Part shown: in pieces, positions 10,735 through 20,152 of the stretch
Numbering within the stretch: position 1 is the stretch's first letter
Layout of the letters: each line of letters starts with the position of its first letter
NCBI GenBank assembly: GCA_947172415.1
Contig: OX359189.1
Coordinates: forward strand, 208,501-272,500
Direction: 5' to 3'
Source: Chondrosia reniformis
Taxonomy: Eukaryota > Porifera > Demospongiae > Chondrillida > Chondrillidae
DNA: 64,000 bases
The notes under the pieces: generated by a model
Databases searched by the model: none
What the model saw: the letters and a program-made list of their open reading frames with translations, nothing else
What the model was told of the DNA's origin: nothing
Translations under genes and position numbers: made by a program

Positions 10735-11763
10735 TTAAGCAGTTGTCTGTAAAATGTTTAATATTTCTCTACAAAGTGCATGAAGGGGAAGTCCCTCGAC
10801 GCTGTAGAAATCTCCATGGATACACTCCACTAGCGTCCCTCCCAGCCCCTGGATGCCATACCCACCAGCCTTGTCACTGCACATAGAGAGATGACACATA
10901 CATTATATTTATATTATTGGTATTATAACAGTAGACCAACAGTGGCTCTCCACTGTCAACATAATCTTGTATAAACTCTAATTCCATTTGTGAGAACATC
11001 ACATCACTTGTGACATGGAAAGTCTTCAACTTTGCTGTAGCATCCTTCTTTTGCTTAAATATAAGAGCAACTCCAGTAATCACCTTGTGCGTGCAGCCAT
11101 TGAGACTGGGATAAAGAAAGAGTAGACACACGTGCACTTCACTCCACCTCTACCCACCTCACTCCACCTCACTCCACCTCACTCCATCTCTACCCACCTC
11201 ACTCCACCTCTACCCACCTCACTCCATTTGGCTTACCACTTTAACATCTCCATGGCAACCTCTGGTGTCTTTGGTTTTTCAAGTATTTGATTTCCCAGAA
11301 CCTCAATACAAACACAAATTCATTCATTGGAATATACATAATTAGTTGGGCTTATTCATTATTTATATAACACATATTATACTGAGCAACAGCTACAGCT
11401 CATAAAATTAATGGATCACTTTTGAGGTATGACTGACTACTATAGTATCTGCTCCAATGACTAGTCCCTTTTCAATCTGCTGTGACACGTCTTCAGCTTT
11501 CCTCTTTGCATTCTCTATTGCATACTCCGTTGGATGGGAGAATTTGGTCTTATCCAGATCTTCAGGAAATGATGAAGGTTTCACGTGAAACTCAAAACCC
11601 TGTTATATTGCAAATGTAATTATTTCAAAAGTAAGATCTAATACATTATATCAAGTTATTGGCCTACCACGTTGTTTAAGATGTCTCTTCTCCTCGGAGA
11701 TCCACTCGCCAAGTAGATCTCCAGGTCGATCGCGAGCAGGCGTCTCCTTATTGCCGCAAGCAT
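10735..11763 (-). CDS. Maf/HAM1-type nucleotide pyrophosphatase (ASMTL Maf-like)
   Basis: At least five exons. The first (11668-11763) encodes the phosphate-binding SGSPRRR start of Maf proteins. Following exons give [40 protein letters not shown] and [17 protein letters not shown], the standard Maf order. Maf enzymes hydrolyse non-canonical or excess NTPs (dTTP, UTP, m5-dCTP types) to the monophosphate. The total of about 200 residues matches a stand-alone Maf domain or the N-terminal half of animal ASMTL; no methyltransferase domain follows. The donor of exon 2 is ambiguous by three bases. A 20-bp repeat lies in one intron. Start codon is 50 bp from taxilin. Confidence 0.9.
11140..11227. 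repeat. CACCTC-rich short repeat, Maf intron
   Basis: Imperfect repeats of ctctacccacctcactccac and ctcactccac in the 5' part of a Maf intron (reading plus strand). Pyrimidine-rich on plus, purine-rich in the transcript. Confidence 0.8.
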
Positions 11764-11813
11764 AGCCCTCGTCAGAGCATCACGGGGAAACCCCTTTTGG
11801 AATGTAAATTAAA
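11764..11813. promoter_or_regulatory. Divergent promoter gap, Maf / taxilin
   Basis: 50 bp between start codons. Contains a small dyad ggggaaacccc (11785-11795). No TATA box. Confidence 0.55.
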
Positions 11814-14002
11814 ATGGCTGAAAGCAAGCAAGTATCCGAAAAAACAGAAATGCAGCAAGGCGACAGTGCTACAAAGGTAAGACAAGATTGCAAATTATGT
11901 TTTAACTAAATTGCTTGTCCTCCGCTTATGAAGGACGATCATAAGAAATCAGGAAGAAGTAGCGTCGGTCCTGGAGATGCGAGAGACAGTAGGTTACTGT
12001 GAACATGTGTGAGGTACACCTAATCGAAGGACGCGCACAATAAATTGTAATGTTTTAATAACCAAAATTACTAATTACTTGCAGAAAGTGTGAGTGAGAA
12101 ACGTGAGAAATCTAATCCACCATTTTCTACATGCTCTACTACTACTCTCTAAAGCCTATAGGGAACTGGAGAGGACTTTGTAATATGTAATGTATTCTTG
12201 TGTCCATGTATACCTAATTTTAGGATTTAGCATCAGAACCGAATCGTCAGAAGTGAAAAAGTTAATGGAACAAAAGACTGAACCAGAGCTCAAAGTGAAG
12301 GAAGTGTATGCCAGGTTTCAGTCTTTGGTACGTGTGGAAATGTAAGTTAGATGAGGTACTGTATTAGTTATTGGTACTGTATGTTGGCAGGTCAAAGAAT
12401 ATAAACGGTTAGAAAAGAGGCTTAACGAATCACAACGAAAAATAGTGGAAGTCGGTTAGCAATTTTGTTTAGTATTCTTGTGTTAAAGATGGCTACTTTT
12501 CTAAAGGTGTCACATAATCGTGATTCAATGCAATCTGAACTCACTAAAACTACCCTTGCCAAGTCAAAGCTTGAGACCCTGTGTAGAGAGTTACAGAAGC
12601 AGAATAAAAGCATACAAGCAAGTGTCTTGGAGTGGGACTATGTGATGGTGCTAGAATATTTTATGAATTCCATTTTTAGGAAGAAAGCCGCCAGAGAGCT
12701 TATGATGAGGAACAAAAGAGGAAAGATGTTTCTGCTAAATTTCAAACCACAATTGATGAAGTGGCTGGAAAACTTCATGATCATTATGAGCGCAATCAAG
12801 AGCTAAAGGAGGAAAACCAAAGGTATGGCTTAAGGGAAGGGGGCTCTTGGGGGAAGGGGCTCTTGGGGAAAGGGGCTCTTAGGAGAAGGGGGCTCTTGGA
12901 GAAGGGGGCTCTTGGAGAAGGGGGCTCTTGAGGGAAGGGGGCTCTTGGGGGAAGGGGGGTCTTAAATTGAAGATTTCTAGATTAGATATCTAATGTGGTA
13001 ATAATAATTAAAAGGATATCTCATGTTTTGTATGTAGTTTGGCACAACAGCTGAAATCTATTGTTGAGCAATACGAGAAGCGAGAGACGGTATGTCAAGA
13101 TATCCTTGCAAACTTGTGGATTTGTCTTTATTATAATCTCATGTATCTTTTCTGTAGAACTTTGAAAAGTTGCTCCAGCAGAAGCAGTTGGAGTTTCAGC
13201 TTGTGGAGGCCAAGATGGCGCAGCAGAAGGCAACCTTCTCACAGGAGAGGGAGACTAAGGACACACAGATACAGCTGGTAGGGCCACTCCTTATATGGCA
13301 GCTGAGTCATGTGACAGTCATGTGACCAACCATCTTTAGTTAAAGGTACAAATCCTAGAGTACCAGAAGAAATGTGAGTTACTGACTGAACAAGAAACAG
13401 AGTTGAAGAAACAGCTTGGCATATACAGTGAGAAATTTGATGAATTTCAGGGAACACTTACCAAAAGTAACGAAGTGTTTTCAACCTTCCGAAAAGAGAT
13501 GGATCGAGTGAGCTATCATATTACAGCAAATCAGGATGTTTGCATAGTGACTGATGTCAAGTGGCTGTGTGTGTGTAGATGTCTAAAGCTGTATCTAATT
13601 CTGAAAAGGAGATTACTCAGTGGAAAGCAAAGTATAACAAATGTAACAAGTCATTGTTAGAGTTGGCAGAAAGTGTAAGTTGAATCCTTTGTCTATCTCT
13701 CTCACACATACACGCACACACACATACACACACATTCTACATTGCTGTACCTGTAGCAAGTAAACACGCAGGAAGCACTACAAGCTGAACAAACTAAAAA
13801 TAGCAAGTTAGAAAGTCTGTGTAGAGCGTTACAGAAGGAGAGAAAGTCATTGAGAGAAAAACTGAAGTCACCATCACCCCCACTAGAGGTATGTTACCAT
13901 GGCAACAGAAGTCTGTATTAGCAACCATGTCACTTATAAAGTGTATATTATATTTTATAGAATGAGGTGGAGAGCAAAGAGACTGAAAAAGTGGCATCTT
14001 GA
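11814..14002 (+). CDS. Taxilin (TXLN family coiled-coil protein)
   Basis: About 13 exons, starting MAESKQVSEKTEMQQ (11814-11876) and ending VESKETEKVAS (stop 14000-14002). Exons include an 18-nt microexon (12085-12102). Taxilins are long coiled-coil proteins that bind syntaxins and take part in vesicle traffic. Diagnostic stretches: LCRELQKQNK, EEQKRKDVSAKFQ, GKLHDHYERNQELKEEN, LKSIVEQYEKRE, LGIYSEKFDEFQ, TLTKSNEVFSTFRKEM and a second LCRALQKERKSLREKL. About 370 residues, heptad-rich almost throughout; the N-terminal tail is shorter than in vertebrates. One intron (donor near 12618) only keeps frame if it uses a GC donor, GCAAGT. A GC-rich repeat lies in the following intron. I cannot say which vertebrate paralogue (alpha, beta, gamma) it matches best. 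Confidence 0.93.
12835..12961. repeat. G-rich 18-bp repeat, taxilin intron
   Basis: About seven imperfect copies of ggggctcttggagaaggg. Sense strand is G-rich, with G3-G6 runs at regular intervals. Confidence 0.88.
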
Positions 14003-14174
14003 TCATGTGACTATCATGTGACTTTGAACCAGATATTTTCAGTGAAATATTATACAAAAGTAAATGTATACATAGAGTGTGGGCAGGTTGAATTGGGGTC
14101 AAGGGGAGGAATTGGTGATGTTATAAAAATGAACTGTACATTCTGTTATATCACATGACTTAAGATGGAACTAC

Positions 14175-15066
14175 TCAACTCTTTCTGCTAACAGCTTTGA
14201 GCACTCCGCCAACAAAAGTCACGGCAGCTTGTTTTAACTTGTCCTCCTCGTCGCTCCCACTGTCACTAGACTCACTGTGTGAGGTTGAGGAAGAGGACCC
14301 CTCCCCCTTGCACTCGCTGATGGTGGAGAGGTGGGGAGTACTGGACAGTCTGGCTCTCTTGTGCTTCGACTCCTTCACTTGTCTCTTCCTCATCTTGTTC
14401 ATCCAACCCAGTGGCCTGCAAAGGAGACACTTACCAATCATTTGAGGTGTACTTGGAGTAAGATCCACTGCATAGTGTTATGTAATACTGTACAGTGTTA
14501 CGTAATACTAGTGACTTAACTTACTGATAATTAAATAATTAACATAATCTCATTATGAAGTAGAAATTTATATCACCTCTACAAAAAGTTCAACTTATCA
14601 CGTCTACTTAATGCTTGTCTTTCAATTACCGAATAGCAGGTCCATCTTGTCCTCCCCTAGCAACACTACTACAATAATCCCTCCCAATTGGTTCATCAAT
14701 TATCAGTTCACTAGTAGATTCTGCTATCAAATGTACATCTGATTCTGAATCTGCAGATTAAAGGGAAATTCCCTTTGAATATCATTACTATTAGACCACA
14801 CTTGCACTTGCCTTCCTCAACAATAGTCTGCAGAGATGAGTTGTGGTTCGGTGACAGAGGCACTCTACTGCTACCAGTAGAGGTATATTCTATGGTACTG
14901 GATGGAGAGGAATCAGACACGTCTACATACATCTATACCAAGGAATCACAGGTCAATTAGCTCACACCATAAATGATTATGACATTTTATGACACTCCAA
15001 TTAAATGTGATCTCACCTTTCCAAGTGTTCCTTGAGCTTCCTTGCAAAAAAGTCTTTCGCTTCCAT
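14175..15066 (-). CDS. Small basic/Ser-acidic protein, possibly CUSTOS-like
   Basis: Four exons: 15017-15066, 14812-14897, 14630-14750 and 14175-14415 (498 nt, 165 residues). Phases close only if the second intron uses a GC donor (GCAAGT). The N-terminus MEAKDFFARKLKEHLEST is amphipathic. The middle is acidic, then comes a Lys/Arg-rich stretch (MNKMRKRQVKESKHKRAR, a likely nuclear signal), then a Ser-rich acidic SSDSGSDEEDKLKQAAV near the C-terminus. Human CUSTOS (C12orf43) has a comparable ARKL-type helix near the N-terminus and a SDEE...AAVS region late in the chain, but its central motif is not evident here, so the name is only a suggestion. Start codon is 25 bp from COX20. Confidence 0.7.
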
Positions 15067-15091
15067 TGAGAGATTGCGCAATAGTAGGAAA
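15067..15091. promoter_or_regulatory. Divergent promoter gap, CUSTOS-like / COX20
   Basis: Only 25 bp between two start codons, the shortest in the window; it contains a ttgcgcaa palindrome (15074-15081). The 5' UTRs of the two genes must either be almost nil or overlap each other. Confidence 0.6.
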
Positions 15092-15580
15092 ATGGAGGAA
15101 TACAGCGAACGAAAGGTCTGTTTGCTTGCGATATGTGTCTTTGCATGTGTGAAAACAGTCGCAATTGATTGGTTGGTTAGAAAAAGTGGTATTTGGATGT
15201 GAAGAGGACGCCCTGCGCGAGGGAGGCGCTTATTTGGGGCATCTCGAGCGGTGCTTTGATAGGACTGGCCTACTTTGCCAAGACAAGTGAGTGACGTAAC
15301 ACGAGATGTGTTTACTGTATAGAGATGATGAATTTGGATGTCTGCTGTAGGCGTGGTCAGGAGGTCATGTGACTGGGCCATGGCAACCTTTGTGGCAGGG
15401 TCACTGGTTAGCTGGTAAGGACACCAATCTCCTTCAAGAGGCATGCTTGAGGGTGTGTCTCTTGGTTGTAGGGAAGTATGTCGATACAGAAGAGCTAGGA
15501 AAAGGGCTGATGTGAAGAAGGCAATCAATATAATGAATAGAGTCAGTCAAGGAGAACACTTCGACACAAAGAAGACATAA
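15092..15580 (+). CDS. COX20: COX20, cytochrome c oxidase assembly factor
   Basis: Four exons: 15092-15115, 15205-15286, 15351-15414 and 15472-15580 (279 nt, 92 residues; human 118). COX20 is a small inner-membrane chaperone for the COX2 subunit. The family signature is visible in order: TPCAR at the start of the first membrane segment, then VRRSCD between the two membrane segments, then W-x-x-CRYRRARKRADVKKA after the second. Both hydrophobic segments (about residues 15-33 and 45-60) are present. The 8-codon first exon ending AAG|GT is short but phase-correct. The N-terminal tail is much shorter than in vertebrates. Confidence 0.88.
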
Positions 15581-15715
15581 CTCCAGCGAGGTGATCTCTG
15601 TACTAAGACAACAGTCAAAGATCTACCCTTTTATTTGTGAATATTTTATGTATTAAGTAATTCAATATGAATTTAACACGTTAATTGCACAAACTAAAGA
15701 AATATTCTGTCTCAA

Positions 15716-18561
15716 TCAGAGGAAAGGCTTAAAGCCCTTTCCTGTCACAAACCTGTCCACCATATCAAAGGCTCTCTCTGGCTGGTCGTAGGGCAGTATG
15801 TGGCCTGCCCCCCTCACTATCAGCTATAGGAAGGGAACACACCCTCACAACCACAACAAATAGACTGTAAGGTGAACCAACCCAACCTGAGTAAAGTTTC
15901 CAACTGTCCTGGCATAGCCAGCCACTTCAGTGTCTGAAGGGTTTATTCTCCAAACATCCTTCTTCACTTTGAGGTACTGTGAGCTTCCCGACCAGGACAG
16001 CACCTGGAGGTAGGCCTCACTCAGTGTGGGACCCACTATCACGTCCAATTGGCCATTGTAGATCAGAACCTATTTGTAAGGCATAGACTTGTATAGCAGT
16101 CACATGATGGTCACATGATGGTCACATGATGGTCACTCTACCTTATAATTATCCATCACTACAGAGAGTTCTGGAGCCACTGACTGCATAAAATCCTACA
16201 TTCACAAGAGCCACCAAATGTGTAGTTGAAAGGCGTTCACAAAGTATATATTGGAAAACCTTTCACTACTCACATTCTGCAAGTGTTCGTTGACCTTTCC
16301 TCCTCCGTTGTAGGTGAGGTTACCGACGTGCATCCCTTTACGTACCTCAGCTCTCTTGAATATTTGGAAGTAATAGCCAAACTCTGCGGGACTCTGATTA
16401 TGAAACATTCAGAGATCTGGAGTACACTGCAGCTGAACTAGACAACACAACTGACCTGCGTTCTGAGGAAGTTGTAAACGTCCACTCCTCCAGTCACGTT
16501 ACTAAAGTACTCTCCTATCGTCAGATCCCAGTACTGGACACAGTGTGGTTAGTATGTGGATGTATCATTGCCATGGTAACAGGTACTAACCTTCAAAGCT
16601 TGCAAATACTTTCCCGCCTCAATGTAAGCACCACAAGCTTGCATCTGCGCTTGAATGTAATTGTATTCGTTCTCATCTACCAATCCCAGCTGAAGCATCA
16701 AGTCATCATATACTGTCACCATCTATATTACAAACAACACATAGGAAAATATATTAATTGCATACTTGTGGTCCATTTAGTACAGCTTATACAAAGTGTC
16801 ATAGAAATGCACTAACATTAACAGGGTCGGTCCAACCGTCTCCGATGAGAATACCTTTCATGTTAATCTTTAGCTTGGCATCCGGCAGCATGTTAGCAAT
16901 GTGGATTTTAAAGGAAGTGGCCGGAACATACTTGCCTCCATAAGACTACAGAGAGGGTGGGGGAGGTGGAGAGGGTGGGAGGAGGTGGAGAGGGTGGGAG
17001 GAGGTGGAGAGGGTGGGAGGAGGTGGAGAGGGTGGGAGGAGGTGGAGAGGGTGGGAGGAGGTGGAGAGGGTGGGAGGAGGTGGAGAGGGTGGGAGGAGGT
17101 GGAGAGGGTGGGAGGAGGTGGAGAGGGTGGGAGGAGGTGGAGAGGGTGGGAGGAGGTGGAGAGGGTGGGAGGAGGTGGAGAGGGTGGGAGGAGGTGGAGA
17201 GGGTGGGGGAGGTGGAGAGGATGGGAGGAGGTGGGAGGAGGTGTGATATACCCATTTCAACCCACTTCTCCTGCAATGTAAAAGTCATTTTTCTGGTAGT
17301 CATAGAACAGTTCAAAGAACTGAATGAGACAGCTGAAAGAGAGAACCACTATTTGAGGAGAGAGTAGTGAATCATTTGTGGACAAACTTGTATAAATTGT
17401 TAGCTACGTCAGTCTCATTGTTGGCATAACCAGCTTCAGATTGGGTGAAACTAAATCCAGTTCCAACCTGAAAATGGAACCAAAATCAACTAATTTTGAA
17501 TACAATTTAATATAAATAGACTTACAGGGTTATCAATATAAATCATGGCATATTTGGAGTTCCATGTGACCTTCCTATCATGAACTAAAGGGAGCAGATA
17601 CAGTTGTCATGGTAACAGGAGCAAGCTCAGTCAAGCTATGTGCTTACTTGTTCCATCTTTGTCAACATAGAGTGGACCATTCTCTATAAACAGTCCTAAT
17701 AAGGACGAGGCACCAGGGCCACCCTGTAACCATAGCAACACAGGAGCATTCTTATCTCCATTCTACAGAGAGAAAGGTAATGTTATTTAAGGTGGGCATT
17801 AACTGAAACAAAAAGAGAAATGAGAATATTAAGATTGAAAAGACCTGTTTTGTGGAGAGTACATATACTTCTTTGAGTAACCAGCAGTAGTACATATGAG
17901 TACATATACTTCTTTGAGTAACCAGCAGTAGTACATATGAGTACATATACTTCTTTGAGTAACCAGCAGTAGTACACATGAATCTCACAGTAGGTGTAGT
18001 GGTGGGTATCACGTGACTAGTGGCTGGAGGCAGCTCACTTGAGCGGGGAAGAACCAGAAGAACATGTTGCTGTTGTAAGTCTTGTTGACAGTCATGTATC
18101 CGGAGTAGGACTCGTGGTCGCCCACTCCAACCACTCGGCTCAGCTCACGTGCTGCACACACAATAGGAGACGTGACACTTCACTAGTACATTATTACAAA
18201 GCTCTCATTAAGTTTAGTTCCCTATAGACCTTTACTGATGTAGCATGTAAGAAATATGGTGCGTTAGATCATTCTACATGTCCTAGCACTCATTGAAGTT
18301 GCTCGCATTAGCAGCGACCTTCTAATGCAGTCAGTGAGTAAGGCGCCACATTTAGACAGTTGCGGACTTGCCTTGCTGAATTTCTCCCTTCTCTATGTAG
18401 GGAGTGAGGAAGAGCGGTTGACCGGGGTCATCGTTCGGAGAGGAGTGCCATTCGAGCGAAGCATCTCTTGGACTGTTAAGGGAGAAAGGAATTGCAGGAA
18501 AGCTCGCAGACGGACTTAGCAACGTCACAATCATTAGGAAACTGACGACATGTGACGCCAT
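15716..18561 (-). CDS. Serine carboxypeptidase, CPVL-like
   Basis: Around ten exons from the start at 18561 (a 22-residue hydrophobic signal peptide, [20 protein letters not shown]) to the stop at 15716. Family stretches in order: [59 protein letters not shown], the catalytic [21 protein letters not shown] and, at the end, [21 protein letters not shown] with the catalytic His. This is an S10 peptidase that trims C-terminal residues in lysosome or secretory compartments; motif wording fits vertebrate CPVL. An intron falls exactly between Glu and the catalytic Ser codon of GE|SYGG and is filled by a minisatellite. The splice choices for the middle exons are less certain than the ends. Confidence 0.92.
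16950..17245. repeat. 19-bp purine minisatellite, CPVL intron
   Basis: About fourteen copies of ggtgggaggaggtggagag, with short variants at the ends. The plus strand is pure purine with G3 runs (G-quadruplex and triplex prone), the transcript strand pure pyrimidine. It occupies the intron that splits the active-site motif. Confidence 0.95.
17861..17980. repeat. 41-bp repeat, CPVL intron
   Basis: Three near-perfect tandem copies of a 41-bp unit containing gtacatatacttctttgagt and aaccagcagtag. Confidence 0.9.
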
Positions 18562-18604
18562 TTTTAGTCCTCAAAACGATCAACTATTTTTATCGATCAA
18601 AAAC
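18562..18604. promoter_or_regulatory. Divergent promoter gap, CPVL / H6PD-like
   Basis: 43 bp between start codons. Contains a dyad cgatcaactatttttatcga (18576-18595). The CPVL start is AAAAATGGCGTC. Confidence 0.55.
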
Positions 18605-20089
18605 ATGTTTGTGCTGTCCCTGCAGTCCGTAATACAGCTCCTTCTGCTGCTACCCGGAGCTGCTCCCGGACCAGAGTGTCCTGCGATAATAATACTCGGA
18701 TCTACCGGTGATCTGGTAAGGAGGTACATTTGGGAGGCGATCTGGGGCACCTTCACTGTAGAGACACCAGTCAACATTGTAGCCACTACAAGAGAGGACA
18801 AGACCGGTCTCCTTGATAGTCTGAATGACGAGTTGAAATGCTCTTCTAAGGAAGATTGTCCTCGGGAGAAGATGGCAATGTGGAAGAAGTGTACTGCAAG
18901 CTACTTGCTCAAGAATGAGAAGGACTATCAAAAGTTGAATGATTTTCTGGAAACTGCATCAGCGAGGTGCGGTTGTGTGGAGTCTCAGCGACTCTTCTAC
19001 CTCGCTGTGCCACCCTCTGCCTATGCCTCCATAAGCCATCATGTCCACCAGTACACCCGACCCCAGGGGGGTGGGGTGCCACTGAAAGTGGTTCTGGAAA
19101 AGCCATTTGGGGGCACTCTTAGTGAAGCGCTGCATTTGGTACATCAACTGCAAGCTTCACTGCAAGAAGAGGAAATATTCAGAGTTGACCACTACCTTGG
19201 GAAAATGGCCGTTCAGGCCATTCTTAATTTTCGCTGCAGTCAGACAAAACTAAATGAGTACTTCTCATCTGATCAAATAGCTAGGATTGATGTGACAGCT
19301 GCCGAGTCTCTCACTGTCGCACTGAGGACAGGTTACTTTGACCAGTATGGTACTATCCGAGACATGCTGCAGAACCACCTCACACAACTGCTACTGATGG
19401 CCACTATCAGTCTGCCTCAGAACTGTTTGGACACTCAAGAGATTGAGGCTAGTAAACTGGTACTCCTGAAAAGTGTGTCTACAGCTGTTCGTCGGAGAGC
19501 ACTGATTGGCCAATATGCTGGTTACAGGGATCATGTGATAGCTGATGGAGGAGAGAGAGGCAGTAGAACAGTGACCTTTGCTACTGCAGTCCTAACTTCC
19601 AGTTCCTCTCAGTGGGCAGGTACCAAGTTTGTGTTAACAAGTGGAAAGGCGCTGAGCCACAAGAGCACCCACGTGAGGATTGCATTCAAGGTGGACCAAG
19701 ATGGCTGTCACAGAGAAATTATATTCATTATCCATGAAGATGGTGGACTAGATCCTGGTGTGGTCTTTAGTGAGAGGATCAGTGATCTTATAGACTACAA
19801 GCAATCGGATGTTCATCAGATTGACGGAAGTGATTATCAGATCCTAAGAGATGGTTGTGGTTATATCTATCTCCCTTGTCACTCCTGTGGACTGGATGCC
19901 TACTCTAACGTCATCCAGTCTGCACTGGAGGGCGACACTAGTGTGTTTGTCAGCTCGGCTGTTTTGCTGGAGAGCTGGAGAGTTTGGACGGGACTGGTGG
20001 AGGAAATTGACTCCTCCAAAGAACAACCAATTATATACGACACATCAAATTTGAGTACATTGGCCTTCACTCCATGGCATGAATTATAG
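18605..20089 (+). CDS. Secreted/ER glucose-6-phosphate dehydrogenase, H6PD-like
   Basis: A single open exon of 494 residues. It starts with a hydrophobic signal peptide (about residues 1-21), then the NADP-binding GSTGDLVRR, VVLEKPFG, the substrate/catalytic RVDHYLGK and QNHL with the catalytic His. The wording FRVDHYLGK without the following Glu and the signal peptide match the ER hexose-6-phosphate dehydrogenase H6PD rather than cytosolic G6PD. It oxidises glucose-6-phosphate to the lactone with NADP+. The vertebrate H6PD C-terminal 6-phosphogluconolactonase half is absent: the chain ends at the G6PD domain and MTIF2 begins 63 bp later. It is intronless among intron-rich neighbours, which could reflect an old retrocopy or intron loss. 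Confidence 0.9.
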   Translation: MFVLSLQSVIQLLLLLPGAAPGPECPAIIILGSTGDLVRRYIWEAIWGTFTVETPVNIVATTREDKTGLLDSLNDELKCSSKEDCPREKMAMWKKCTASYLLKNEKDYQKLNDFLETASARCGCVESQRLFYLAVPPSAYASISHHVHQYTRPQGGGVPLKVVLEKPFGGTLSEALHLVHQLQASLQEEEIFRVDHYLGKMAVQAILNFRCSQTKLNEYFSSDQIARIDVTAAESLTVALRTGYFDQYGTIRDMLQNHLTQLLLMATISLPQNCLDTQEIEASKLVLLKSVSTAVRRRALIGQYAGYRDHVIADGGERGSRTVTFATAVLTSSSSQWAGTKFVLTSGKALSHKSTHVRIAFKVDQDGCHREIIFIIHEDGGLDPGVVFSERISDLIDYKQSDVHQIDGSDYQILRDGCGYIYLPCHSCGLDAYSNVIQSALEGDTSVFVSSAVLLESWRVWTGLVEEIDSSKEQPIIYDTSNLSTLAFTPWHEL

Positions 20090-20152
20090 ATCGACTCTAC
20101 CATATGTTTTTAACACTTGTGGTTTTTAAGTAATCAATTTTAATGTTTAAAA

